The notes beneath the pieces are model-generated. The model was not told the DNA's origin. It saw only the letters and a list, made by a program, of their open reading frames with translations, and did no database searches. A stretch of 64,000 nt of DNA, from positions 5,305 to 69,304 of the forward strand of contig CAYGBI010000010.1 in NCBI GenBank assembly GCA_964348085.1, given 5' to 3'. How positions within the stretch are numbered: position 1 is the stretch's first letter; each line of letters begins with the position of its first letter. The DNA comes from VXYL01 sp964348085 (GTDB taxonomy: Bacteria; Pseudomonadota; Gammaproteobacteria; Pseudomonadales; Azotimanducaceae). The translations under genes and the position numbers were made by a program. This document shows positions 8,657-17,255 of the stretch, one piece after another.

Positions 8657-9606
8657 GTCGCTGCCTTCGCCAACTCGTCCGCCCGATAGCTCGAACGCAC
8701 CAGCGGCCCGGCGGCCACTTCGCGAAAGCCGGCGGCGAGGCCCCAGCGACGGTAGGTGTCGAACTCGCTTGGGTGGACCCACCGCATGACTGGCAGATGG
8801 TGCCGGGTCGGCTGCAAATACTGCCCTAGAGTGAGGAGATCAACGCCGCTGGTGCGCAAATCCCGCATCGCTTGGCGAATCTCGCCGGCCGTCTCGCCCA
8901 AGCCGAGCATTAAGCTGCTCTTGGTCGTTGCGCCCAACGACTTGGCGTAGGCGAGCACGGCCAGCGTTTGGCCGTAGCCGGCGCGGGGGTCGCGCACCGG
9001 ATGGGTGAGGCGGCGCACCGTCTCCAAGTTCTGCGCGAAGACATCAACGCCGGCGTACACAACTTGCGCCACCGCGGACTCGTCGCCTCGGAAATCGGGG
9101 GTCAACGCCTCCACCGTGGTATCGGGGCAAGCGGCCTTGATGGCGCGGATGCAGGCGGCGTAATGCGCCGCGCCGCCGTCGGCCAAATCGTCTCGATCGA
9201 CGGACGTCAGCACCACGTACTTGAGTGCCATCAGCCGCACCGACGCGGCGGCGTTGGCGGGCTCTTCGGCGTCCAAATAACCCCCCGGATTGCCGGTGTC
9301 CACGGCGCAAAAGCGGCACGCTCGCGTACAAACGCTGCCCATCAGCATGATCGTGGCGGTGCCCGCGCTCCAGCACTCGCCGATATTCGGGCAGTGCGAC
9401 TCCTCGCATACCGTCGCCAGCGCGTGGTCGCGTACGGTGCGTTGCACGACCCGATAGCGCTGGTCGCCGCCGAGGCGCACGCGCAGCCAAGGGGGTTTCG
9501 GGAGCCGTTGGCCGGTGTCGAGCTGGGTCGCCTTGATGCCGTCCTTGATGGCCGACACGCCCTGCGCCGTTTGGTATTTGCGGCCGCTGACGGGGATGGC
9601 CGACAT
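8653..9606 (-). CDS. lipA: Lipoyl synthase
   Basis: LipA inserts two sulfurs into protein-bound octanoyl groups to make lipoate, using radical SAM chemistry. The product from the ATG at 9606 is 317 residues. It carries the LipA-specific auxiliary cluster cysteines (C in ATVCEESHCPNIGEC) and the radical SAM CxxxCxxC motif in CTRACRFCAV, as well as the C-terminal RSSYRADE with the serine that ligates the auxiliary cluster. The ATG follows the asnS stop by one base, and the lipA stop overlaps the start of the M17 gene. No lipB is next to it, which is unusual but not rare. A longer upstream ORF only reads antisense-like residues inside asnS. Confidence 0.96.
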   Translation of the reverse strand: MSAIPVSGRKYQTAQGVSAIKDGIKATQLDTGQRLPKPPWLRVRLGGDQRYRVVQRTVRDHALATVCEESHCPNIGECWSAGTATIMLMGSVCTRACRFCAVDTGNPGGYLDAEEPANAAASVRLMALKYVVLTSVDRDDLADGGAAHYAACIRAIKAACPDTTVEALTPDFRGDESAVAQVVYAGVDVFAQNLETVRRLTHPVRDPRAGYGQTLAVLAYAKSLGATTKSSLMLGLGETAGEIRQAMRDLRTSGVDLLTLGQYLQPTRHHLPVMRWVHPSEFDTYRRWGLAAGFREVAAGPLVRSSYRADELAKAAT

Positions 9607-9607
9607 G

Positions 9608-10996
9608 CTAGAAGTTGGCGTTGTTGGGCACGCGGGGAAACGGGATGGCGTCGCGGATGTTGTCCATGCCGGTGACGTACAACAGCAGACGCTCCAAGCC
9701 GAGGCCGAAGCCGGCATGCGGCGCGCTGCCGTAACGGCGCAGGTCCCGATACCACCACAGCTCGTCCTTCGCCGCATCGCTCATTCGGTCCTCGAGCGGC
9801 GCCGTGCGCTCTTCCCGCTGACCGCCGCCGATGATCTCGCCGACCCCGGGCACCAGCACGTCCATAGCAGCGACGGTGCGGCCGTCGTCGTTCAGACGCA
9901 TGTAGAACGCCTTGATGTCTTTCGGGTAGTTCATCACCACCACTGGCCCGCCGAAATGGTGTTCGGTGAGGTAGCGCTCGTGTTCGGATTGCAGGTCGCG
10001 ACCCCACGCCACCGGAAACTCGAATCGCTCTCCCGAAGCTTCGAGGATGTTCACCGCCTCGTCGTAGTCGATGCGCGTGAACGGGGTGTCGACCACGTGC
10101 CGCAGGCGGTCGATGGCGTTGACGTCGATGCGGTCTCGAAAGAACGCCATGTCTTGGGGGTGACGAGCGAGAACTCGGCGGAGGATGCTCTGCAGGAAGT
10201 CCTCCGCCAAATCAGCGAGGTCGTTCAGGTCCGCGAAGGCGATTTCCGGCTCGATCATCCAGAACTCGGCGAGGTGCCGGCTGGTATTGGAGTGTTCGGC
10301 GCGAAACGTCGGCCCGAAGGTGTACACCTTGCTTGCCGCCAAGCAGTACGACTCGACATTGAGCTGGCCGGAGACGGTGAGGAACGTCTCCCGGCCGAAG
10401 AACTCCTCGCCGTCTCGAGCCGTGTTCTCCGGGTCGTGCGGTGGCGATGTGGTGACGCGGAACAACTCGCCGGCGCCCTCGCAGTCGCTGGCCGTGATGA
10501 TGGGCGTGTTCACCCACACGAAGCCGTTGTCGTCGAAGTAGCGATGCACCGCTTGCGCGATGCCGTTGCGCACCCGGGTGATCGCCCCGAAGGTGTTGGT
10601 GCGCGGGCGCAGATGGGCGACGGTGCGCAAGTACTCGAAGCTGTGGCGCTTCTTGGCGATGGGGTAGGTCTCGGGCGCTGCCACGGGTCCGACGACCCGT
10701 ACCGCGCTGGCCTGCACTTCCAAGTCTTGGCCCTTGCCTGGCGACTCCGAAACCGTGCCGCCGATGTCCACGGCGCAACCCACGCTGAGTTCGACTACTT
10801 CGGCGTAGTTGGGCAAGGCTTGATCGGCGACCACCTGCAAGTCCGGTAGACAGGAGCCGTCGTTGATGGCGATGAAGGAGAACCCGCCCTTGGAAGATCG
10901 CCGCGACTTCACCCAGCCACGCACGCGAACGTCGGCGCCGACGGCGGCCTCGCGGGAGAGGATGGCATGGACGGTGCTGACGCTGTGATTGTGCAT
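9608..10996 (-). CDS. asnS: Asparaginyl-tRNA synthetase
   Basis: The 462-residue product begins with the OB-fold anticodon-binding domain (VRVRGWVKSRRSSKGGFSFI near the N-terminus) and continues into the class II catalytic domain with FRAEHSNTSRHLAEFWMIEPE (motif 2) and GFGLGLERLLLYVTG (motif 3). It charges tRNA-Asn in the cytosol. The start is the ATG at 10996; an upstream in-frame ATG would add 20 residues without homology. It is followed after one base by lipA. Confidence 0.96.
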   Translation of the reverse strand: MHNHSVSTVHAILSREAAVGADVRVRGWVKSRRSSKGGFSFIAINDGSCLPDLQVVADQALPNYAEVVELSVGCAVDIGGTVSESPGKGQDLEVQASAVRVVGPVAAPETYPIAKKRHSFEYLRTVAHLRPRTNTFGAITRVRNGIAQAVHRYFDDNGFVWVNTPIITASDCEGAGELFRVTTSPPHDPENTARDGEEFFGRETFLTVSGQLNVESYCLAASKVYTFGPTFRAEHSNTSRHLAEFWMIEPEIAFADLNDLADLAEDFLQSILRRVLARHPQDMAFFRDRIDVNAIDRLRHVVDTPFTRIDYDEAVNILEASGERFEFPVAWGRDLQSEHERYLTEHHFGGPVVVMNYPKDIKAFYMRLNDDGRTVAAMDVLVPGVGEIIGGGQREERTAPLEDRMSDAAKDELWWYRDLRRYGSAPHAGFGLGLERLLLYVTGMDNIRDAIPFPRVPNNANF

Positions 10997-11074
10997 GACG
11001 GGATCATCGCACAACTCGGCGTCCGCCTGCGCAACCGGCATGTCGCCGCGACGCAAGCGATCCGCAGGCGGAGG

Positions 11075-12319
11075 TCAGCGGCTCTTGGCCCGGTTCATGT
11101 AACTCGTCAAGTCCACGTCGCTGCGGAACGGCGAGTGCCGCTGTTCGACGTAGGCGATGTCCTCTTCGACGTAACGGCGCTCGCTGTGCAGATACTGCTC
11201 CACGGCGGTGCGCAGCCGAGGGTCGCGGATCCAATGCGCCGAGTAGGTGCGGCGGGGCAGATAACCGCGCGCGATTTTGTGGGCGCCTTGGGCGCCCGCC
11301 TCCACCCGCGCGAGCCCGTGGTGGATGGCGAAGTCGATGGCTTGGTAGTAGCAGGTCTCGAAGTGCAGGAAACGGTGGTCTTCGATGCAGCCCCAGTTGC
11401 GCCCGTAGAGGGTCGAGCCGCCGATGAAGTTGATCGCCCCGGCGATATAGCGCCCGGCGCGCTTGCAGAGGATGAGCAGCACCTGCTCGCCCATGCTCTC
11501 GCCGACGAGGCTGAAAAACTCGCGGGTCAGGTAGGGCGTGCCCCACTTGCGATTGCCGGTGTCGACGTAGAAGCGGTAGAAGGCGTCCCAGTGCGCTTCC
11601 CTGATGTCGCCGGTCAACCACTCGATCTCGATGCCCTCGGCCACGGCGTCGCGCCGCTCGCGGCGGATGTTCTTGCGTTTCTTCGACGCGAGCTGGGCGC
11701 TGAAGTCGTCAAAGCTCCCGTAGCCGTCGTTCTGCCAATGGAACTGTGTGTCCATGCGTTGTAGGCAGCCGATGTTGGCGGCGCGACGCCACTGGTCCTC
11801 GGGCATGAAGGTGAAGTGCAGCGAACTAACCTCGACCTGCTGGGCAACCTGCATGGCGACGTCGAGCAGTTGGTTCTCCACCTCCTCCCGGTCCGGTCCG
11901 GTGGTCGCCAACAGGCGGCGACCGGTGGCGGGGGTGAACGGCACGCTGACTTGCAGCTTCGGATAGTAGTGTCCGCCGGCGCGATAGAACGCCTCCGCCC
12001 AACCGCCATCGAACACGAACTCGCCACGGGAGTGCGACTTCAGGTACATCGGCACCACGCCGATGGCGTCGTCGACGCCGCCATCTCGTTCCGAGAGCGC
12101 CACATGGAACGGTTGCCAGCCGGTCTTGGCGCAAACGCTGCCGCTCTTCTCCAAGGCGTTGAGGAAACGGTGGTCGAGAAACGGGTTGTATTCGACGCTT
12201 GCGGGGTTGGCGCAGCGATTCCACGCCGTCTCATCGATAGCACCGATGTCGTGCAAGACTCTGGCGGCGCGTTCCGTCAAGGGCGAACCAAGTCTGGAGG
12301 ATGACTGCATTCTAGGCAT
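11075..12319 (-). CDS. GNAT-related protein of the COG3146 (DUF482) family
   Basis: The 414-residue protein matches the family often named peptidogalycan biosynthesis protein, with a double GNAT-like fold. Visible segments are an N-terminal domain with WNRCANPASVEYNPFLDHRFLNALE, the FDGGWAEAFYRAGGHYYPK segment, and a C-terminal acyltransferase-like half with RFYVDTGNRKWGTPYL. The true substrate is not established for the family. Either the ATG at 12319 or the one at 12310 could be the start, and both overlap or abut the stop of the upstream halogenase-like gene (12312-12314), implying translational coupling. It could therefore modify something made or used together with that flavoenzyme; this is inference from spacing. 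Confidence 0.8.
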   Translation of the reverse strand: MPRMQSSSRLGSPLTERAARVLHDIGAIDETAWNRCANPASVEYNPFLDHRFLNALEKSGSVCAKTGWQPFHVALSERDGGVDDAIGVVPMYLKSHSRGEFVFDGGWAEAFYRAGGHYYPKLQVSVPFTPATGRRLLATTGPDREEVENQLLDVAMQVAQQVEVSSLHFTFMPEDQWRRAANIGCLQRMDTQFHWQNDGYGSFDDFSAQLASKKRKNIRRERRDAVAEGIEIEWLTGDIREAHWDAFYRFYVDTGNRKWGTPYLTREFFSLVGESMGEQVLLILCKRAGRYIAGAINFIGGSTLYGRNWGCIEDHRFLHFETCYYQAIDFAIHHGLARVEAGAQGAHKIARGYLPRRTYSAHWIRDPRLRTAVEQYLHSERRYVEEDIAYVEQRHSPFRSDVDLTSYMNRAKSR

Positions 12320-13898
12320 TTTCGGCCGAGAAGACGCGATCGCTAAGCAGCAGCCTCGCCGCGTTCAGCAGCGGCGGCAGCAAGCGATCCGAAAATCCGT
12401 GCTCGGCGACGATGCCTTGCGTGATCGACCGCACCGTGTCCGCGCCGCGGCTTCGTTCGACGCGCCGCACGAGGTGCGCCACGAGCGGGCTGACGGGGAG
12501 ATCGGCGCGCTGTTCGCCGCGCACGGCATAGCCGGACTCGAAGCGCCCGTCGCCGAGCACGGCGGTGCGCACGAGGGCGAGCCCCGGCGCCAGCGTGGGC
12601 CGCAACTCGCCGACATCCTCGGCCACGGTCAAAGGCGCCGCGGCATTGACGGCCGTGGCGAAGTCCTCCGGAAGTTCGCCGCGGCTCAGCACGGCGCGCT
12701 CGTAACCGGCGGCCGCCTGCCCCGATACCGCGCGCACGAACGCCTCCCGGGGCCGATAGCCCGAGCTCCTAGTGATGCGTCGGGCTTCCCAAAAGTAGGA
12801 ATCCACGCTGCGGTTGCCGGCGTAGAACAAACGGGCAAGTTCGTGGAAGTGTTCGTACTGGGTGCGGTATAGCCGCTCGAACGCGTCGGCGGCGTCGGTG
12901 GCGATCGCCGGGTCGGTCAAGGCGGTGACGATGTACGCCGCGCCCAAGTGGGCGGCGGTGATGGCGAGATGCACGCCGGTCGAAAACAGCGGATCGACGA
13001 AGCAGGCGGCGTCGCCGATCAACACATGGCCGGGTCCGGTCAGGGCCGTCGCGCAATACGACCAGTCCCGTACCGCGGCTGGTTCGGCAACCGGCCGACG
13101 ATCACCCACCAAGCCGGCGATGCGCGGTGCGGCGGCGATTTGCTTGAGCAGGAACGCGAGCCGGCCCTGGCTGCGGATGGCCTGCGCGCCGATACTGCGG
13201 TCGACCACGGCGCCGATGCTCGACAACGCCCCGACACCCTCGCGCGCTGCGAGCGGGATCTTCCACAACCAGCCGTGGGCTGTGGACTCGATGAGGATAT
13301 TGCCTTGGTCCGGAGGGTCGAGATGGGCGGCGTCCGGGAAGTAGCCGTAGACGGCCAAGTTGCGAAAGAAGCGATCCCACGTCTTCAGCCCGAGCTTGCC
13401 GGCGACGAGCGACGATTGGCCGCTCGCGTCCACCACCATTCGGGCGTGTATGCGGCTGCCGTCGGCCAAGGTCACGCCGGTTGCCCGCGCGCCCTCGAAG
13501 ATCACCTCCCGCACCGCGACCCCTTCCCGGACGTCCGTGCCGCAACTGCGGCTGTGTTCTAGGAGAATCTGGTCGAAACGCGGTCGCCAAACTTGATAGG
13601 CGTGTGGAAAACGCCGGTTGGTCTCGCGGAAGTACCAACTCCACGGCTCGGCGTCGCGTCCCCAGCACATGGTGGCGCCCCACTTTTTGGTGAAGCCCTC
13701 CGCTTCGACGGCGCCGAGCACGCCGATCTCGTCGAGAATGGCCAATGTCGCCGGCAACAGCGATTCGCCGACATGGGCGCGGGGGAAACGCTCGCGCTCG
13801 AATAGGCGCACCGTGACGCCGGCGCGGGAAAGCAGCGTGGCGACGGTGCTGCCGGCCGGGCCGCCGCCGATGACGACGATGTCGACGCTGGCTGCCAT
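12312..13898 (-). CDS. Flavin-dependent halogenase-like FAD oxidoreductase
   Basis: From the ATG at 13898 the product has 528 residues. It has an N-terminal FAD-binding GGGPAGS (11-17), GESLLP (44-49), a Lys pair at 71-72 in FTKKWGA at the position of the catalytic lysine of phenolic/pyrrole-type halogenases, and WLWKIP (210-215), which fits the halogenase WxWxIP signature. GDAACFVDPLFSTGVH (295-310) is the second FAD motif. Reduced flavin would react with oxygen and chloride or bromide to form a lysine-bound haloamine. No NRPS, PKS or flavin reductase gene lies nearby. Related non-halogenating monooxygenases share parts of this pattern. It overlaps the COG3146 gene and is divergent from the VTT-reductase fusion. 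Confidence 0.8.
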   Translation of the reverse strand: MAASVDIVVIGGGPAGSTVATLLSRAGVTVRLFERERFPRAHVGESLLPATLAILDEIGVLGAVEAEGFTKKWGATMCWGRDAEPWSWYFRETNRRFPHAYQVWRPRFDQILLEHSRSCGTDVREGVAVREVIFEGARATGVTLADGSRIHARMVVDASGQSSLVAGKLGLKTWDRFFRNLAVYGYFPDAAHLDPPDQGNILIESTAHGWLWKIPLAAREGVGALSSIGAVVDRSIGAQAIRSQGRLAFLLKQIAAAPRIAGLVGDRRPVAEPAAVRDWSYCATALTGPGHVLIGDAACFVDPLFSTGVHLAITAAHLGAAYIVTALTDPAIATDAADAFERLYRTQYEHFHELARLFYAGNRSVDSYFWEARRITRSSGYRPREAFVRAVSGQAAAGYERAVLSRGELPEDFATAVNAAAPLTVAEDVGELRPTLAPGLALVRTAVLGDGRFESGYAVRGEQRADLPVSPLVAHLVRRVERSRGADTVRSITQGIVAEHGFSDRLLPPLLNAARLLLSDRVFSAENA

Positions 13899-13915
13899 GC
13901 GCAGTCGAGCGTAAC

Positions 13916-13956
13916 CCACGAATCGACTTGGTGCATGGTATGTTGCGCATTCGTGG
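13916..13956. promoter_or_regulatory. Inverted repeat in divergent promoter region
   Basis: CCACGAAT (13916-13923) and ATTCGTGG (13949-13956) form an 8-bp inverted repeat 25 bp apart. It sits in the 78-bp space between the divergent halogenase-like and VTT-reductase genes. It could be an operator shared by both. No regulator gene is adjacent. Confidence 0.35.
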
Positions 13957-13976
13957 TGCAGCGCCAAGGAGCGTGC

Positions 13977-16109
13977 GTGAAACCGAGCCGAATCGTCCTC
14001 TTGGTCGCTCTCGTAGCGCTCATCGGGCTGTTCTTTTTCTTCGAACTGCAGCGTTTCCTCACCGTTGAGTACTTGGCGGCGCAACGGGAGAACATCTCGG
14101 CCTTCCAAGAACAGAATCCTTGGCTGGTGTTCGCTGTCTTCTTCGCCGTGTACGTCTTGGTTACCGCTTTGTCGTTGCCTGGGGCGGCCCTGCTGACGCT
14201 TGTCGCCGGTGCGCTGTTCGGCTTTGGGACGGGCTTGATCTTGGTGTCCTTCGCCAGTTCCTTGGGCGCTACGCTTGCGTTCCTAGTGGCCCGTTATCTC
14301 TTTGGGGATGCGGTGCGGGTGCGCTTTCAACGCCAGCTCGCCGCCATTAATCGGGGTGTCGAGAAGGACGGGGCGTTCTACCTGTTCGCCCTGCGGATGG
14401 TGCCGTTGTTTCCGTTCTTCGCCGTCAACTTGGCCATGTCGGTGACGTCGATTGGCGTTTGGACGTTCTATTGGGTAAGCCAAGTCGGCATGTTGGCGGG
14501 CACCGCCGCTTACGTCTACCTCGGCGCCGAACTTGGCCAGATCGAGTCGATCAGCGGCCTCCTGTCGCCGGAGCTGGTCGGTGCTTTGGTGCTGGTCGGC
14601 CTGTTCCCGCTCATCGCCAAAAAAGCCCTCGACTACTACAAATCCCGAAAGGTGTTGCGACGCTTTAAGAAACCAAGACGCTTCGACACCAACTTGGTGG
14701 TCATCGGCGCCGGCTCCGGCGGCTTGGTCGCCGCGCTGATCGCAGCGACGGTGAAGGCCAAGGTAACGCTCATCGAGCGGCACAAGATGGGCGGCGATTG
14801 CTTGAATACCGGCTGCGTGCCGAGCAAGTCCTTGCTGCGCTCGGCGAAGATGCTGAGCTATATGGCGAGAGCCGAGGAGTTCGGCTTCAAACGGGCTTCG
14901 GTAGAGTTCGATTTCGCCGACGTCATGGAGCGCGTACAACGCATTATCAAGCGGATCGAACCGAACGACTCCGTGGAGCGCTACACGGGCCTCGGCGTGG
15001 ACTGCGTGATGGGCGACGCGACGATCATTTCGCCCTACGAAGTGCGGGTGGGCGAGCAGGTGATCGCCACCCGCAACATCGTCGTCGCCACCGGCGGCGT
15101 GCCGTTCGTGCCGCCCATTCCCGGCTTGGCCGAGGCGGGCTACTACACGTCGGATACCATCTGGGAACTGCGGACGTTGCCCCGGCGGCTGGTTGTTCTC
15201 GGCGGTGGGCCGATCGGCTGCGAACTCGCGCAGGCGTTTCGCCGGTTCGGTTCCGAAGTGACGCAGGTGGAACGCAATCCGCATCTTCTGATGCGAGAGG
15301 ACGCCGACGTGATCGCGCTCATGCAGGCGCGGTTCCGCGCCGAAGGGGTGCGTGTGCTGACCGAGCATGTCGCCTTGCGCGTGGAGAACGGCGATGGCGA
15401 GCAACGCTTGATCTGCGCTCGGGGGGACGAGCAAGTGACGATTCCCTTCGATGCCATCTTGGTCGCGGTCGGGCGATCGCCGAACACGGCCGGCTTGGGG
15501 CTCGAGGAGGTGGGCGTCGACCTCGGGGCGAGGGGCGCGGTGGAAGTGGACGAATACCTGCGCACCAGTGTGCCGACCATCTACGCATGCGGCGACGTGA
15601 CGGGGCCCTACCAATTCACCCATACCGCCTCGCATCAGGCGTGGTATGCGTCGGTGAACCCCCTGTTCAGTCCGCTCAAGCGGTTCAAGGTGGATTATTC
15701 CGTGATTCCTTGGACCACCTTCACGGACCCGGAGATCGCGCGGGTCGGCTTGAACGAGCAGGACGCCGAGCGCCAAGGCGTGGCCGTGGAAGTCACCCGT
15801 TTCGATTTGGCGGAACTCGACCGCGCCCTAGCGGACGAAGAAGGCAAGGGCTTCGTCAAAGTGCTGACGCCGCCCGGCAAGGATCGCATCTTGGGCGTCA
15901 CCATCGTCGGCCACCACGCCGGCGATCTCATGGCCGAGTTCATCCTTGCCATGAAATGGGGCCTCGGTCTCAAAAAAGTGATGAACACCATCCACATCTA
16001 CCCGACGCTCGCCGAATCGGCCAAGTTCGCGGCGAGCGCTTGGCGCAAGAAGCACGCACCGGAGGGGTTGCTCGAATGGGTCGGCAAGTTTCACGCCATG
16101 CGGCGCTAG
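13977..16109 (+). CDS. Fusion of VTT/TVP38 membrane domain and mercuric reductase-type flavoenzyme
   Basis: The start is the GTG at 13977, six bases after an AAGGAG site. The 710-residue product begins with a membrane helix (5-22), then a VTT/DedA-like integral membrane domain (about 50-215, with LSLPGAALLTLVAGALFG and the Arg-containing FALRMVPLFPFFAVN). A soluble pyridine nucleotide-disulfide oxidoreductase follows (about 237-700): FAD motif GAGSGG (244-249), redox pair C275-C280 in GGDCLNTGCVPSKS, an NAD motif GGGPIG and the C-terminal HIYPTLAE. The enzyme part resembles MerA/dihydrolipoamide reductase but lacks a MerA heavy-metal domain or C-terminal Cys pair. It probably reduces a disulfide or quinone-like substrate at the inner membrane; the substrate is unknown. 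Confidence 0.9.
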   Translation: MKPSRIVLLVALVALIGLFFFFELQRFLTVEYLAAQRENISAFQEQNPWLVFAVFFAVYVLVTALSLPGAALLTLVAGALFGFGTGLILVSFASSLGATLAFLVARYLFGDAVRVRFQRQLAAINRGVEKDGAFYLFALRMVPLFPFFAVNLAMSVTSIGVWTFYWVSQVGMLAGTAAYVYLGAELGQIESISGLLSPELVGALVLVGLFPLIAKKALDYYKSRKVLRRFKKPRRFDTNLVVIGAGSGGLVAALIAATVKAKVTLIERHKMGGDCLNTGCVPSKSLLRSAKMLSYMARAEEFGFKRASVEFDFADVMERVQRIIKRIEPNDSVERYTGLGVDCVMGDATIISPYEVRVGEQVIATRNIVVATGGVPFVPPIPGLAEAGYYTSDTIWELRTLPRRLVVLGGGPIGCELAQAFRRFGSEVTQVERNPHLLMREDADVIALMQARFRAEGVRVLTEHVALRVENGDGEQRLICARGDEQVTIPFDAILVAVGRSPNTAGLGLEEVGVDLGARGAVEVDEYLRTSVPTIYACGDVTGPYQFTHTASHQAWYASVNPLFSPLKRFKVDYSVIPWTTFTDPEIARVGLNEQDAERQGVAVEVTRFDLAELDRALADEEGKGFVKVLTPPGKDRILGVTIVGHHAGDLMAEFILAMKWGLGLKKVMNTIHIYPTLAESAKFAASAWRKKHAPEGLLEWVGKFHAMRR

Positions 16110-16257
16110 CCGCCGTGGTGAAAGTCCGCGTTGCGCCGAGAACGGTGAGGCGCCCACCGGGCAAGGCGCGACGAGGGAGCATGGCGGGCGATATTCGACC
16201 GAGGAGCGGCGATGCCGGACTGGATGCTTGGCCGTTCGAATGCCGCGTGACTTCCGG
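16106..16257 (+). repeat. Dispersed intergenic repeat A, copy 1
   Basis: About 150 bp beginning at the stop codon of the preceding gene is clearly similar to 28653-28799 in the same orientation. Shared blocks in order are AGTCCGCGT, GCGCCGAGAA, AGGCGCGACGAGG, CGATGCCGG, GGATGC and GCGTGACTT. It fills nearly the whole gap before the radical SAM gene. Neither copy encodes a plausible protein in any frame, so it may be an RNA element or a non-autonomous mobile element. Confidence 0.75.
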
Positions 16258-16280
16258 CAGTTAGGCGCGAGCAGGCGAAG

Positions 16281-17255
16281 ATGACTGACTTGATCGCCAG
16301 CGCGACCGTGCCACCGTCGGCGGGGGACGGTTTGCGCCGTCGCAAGTTTGCCGATCCTTTGCGCACGGCGGACGGCAAACGGCGCGCGAGCGTGTCGTTG
16401 CGTCGCTTGCGGACGCTTTGGCTCAATACCGGTACGTTGTGCAACCTCGCTTGCGAACATTGCTATATCGAATCCAGCCCGCGCAACGACCGGTTGGCGT
16501 ACCTGAGCCGAGAGGAAGCGGGGACGTATCTCCGCGAAGTGGCGGCGCTCGGCCTCGACACCGAGGAGATTGGCTTCACCGGCGGCGAGCCGTTCATGAA
16601 CCCGGATTTCTTGGCCATGCTGGGCGACAGCTTGGCGGCGGGCCATCGGGCGTTGGTGCTCACCAACGCCATGCGCCCGATGATGAAGTGCGTTGATGGT
16701 CTCTTGGCGTTGCATGGCCGCTACGGGCAACGCCTAACGCTGCGGGTGTCCGTGGACCATCACTTGGCGGCGAGGCATGAAGAGGAGCGCGGGCGGCGCT
16801 CTTGGGCGCCGACCATCGCCGGCCTGCGCTGGCTCTCAGCCAACGGCTTCAGCGTCCGAGTGGCGGGACGGCGCTTGTGGAACGACGACGAAGCGCGGTT
16901 GCGAACTGGCTTTCAAGCGTTGTTCGATGCCGAGGGCGTTAACGTGGATGCGTATTCGCCGCAGCAGTTGGTGCTGTTTCCGGAAATGGACGAAACCGCC
17001 GACACACCGGAGATAACCACCGAATGTTGGGGTCTGCTCGGCGTGAAGCCGGAGGACATGATGTGCGCTTCGTCACGCATGGTGGTGAAGCGCAAAGGCG
17101 CAACGGCGCCGGAGGTGGTGACTTGCACGCTGTTGCCCTACGACGAGCAATTCGCGCTCGGGCGCACGCTCGCCGGCAGCTTGGGCGCTGTCGCCCTGAA
17201 TCATCCGCACTGCTCCCGGTTCTGTGTGTTGGGAGGTGGACAGTGTTCGGGTTAG
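16281..17255 (+). CDS. Radical SAM protein with additional C-terminal cysteines
   Basis: The 324-residue product has the 4Fe-4S motif CNLACEHC (C54, C58, C61), then FTGGEPFMNPDF, the GGE motif that binds SAM. The C-terminal third has several further cysteines (in TECWG, MMCASS, VTCTLL, HPHCSRFC and GGQC). These could ligate an auxiliary cluster as in SPASM/twitch proteins, although the spacing does not match a textbook SPASM domain. The substrate is unknown. No RiPP precursor is evident. It lies between repeat copies A1 and B2, and the gene downstream is a large glycosyltransferase, so a role in cell-envelope or sugar chemistry is possible but unproven. Confidence 0.85.
   Translation: MTDLIASATVPPSAGDGLRRRKFADPLRTADGKRRASVSLRRLRTLWLNTGTLCNLACEHCYIESSPRNDRLAYLSREEAGTYLREVAALGLDTEEIGFTGGEPFMNPDFLAMLGDSLAAGHRALVLTNAMRPMMKCVDGLLALHGRYGQRLTLRVSVDHHLAARHEEERGRRSWAPTIAGLRWLSANGFSVRVAGRRLWNDDEARLRTGFQALFDAEGVNVDAYSPQQLVLFPEMDETADTPEITTECWGLLGVKPEDMMCASSRMVVKRKGATAPEVVTCTLLPYDEQFALGRTLAGSLGAVALNHPHCSRFCVLGGGQCSG

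Noticed and set aside
14283..15776. Long open frame on the minus strand inside the VTT-reductase fusion
   Set aside because: It is an antisense frame produced by high GC codon structure. Similar long antisense frames lie at 2863-4269, 9515-10849 and 45079-46272, and none has a recognisable domain.
16200..16260. Possible tRNA arm (GTTCGAAT) near the first repeat A copy
   Set aside because: No acceptor stem, D arm or anticodon arm can be built around it, and no complete tRNA is visible anywhere in the window.
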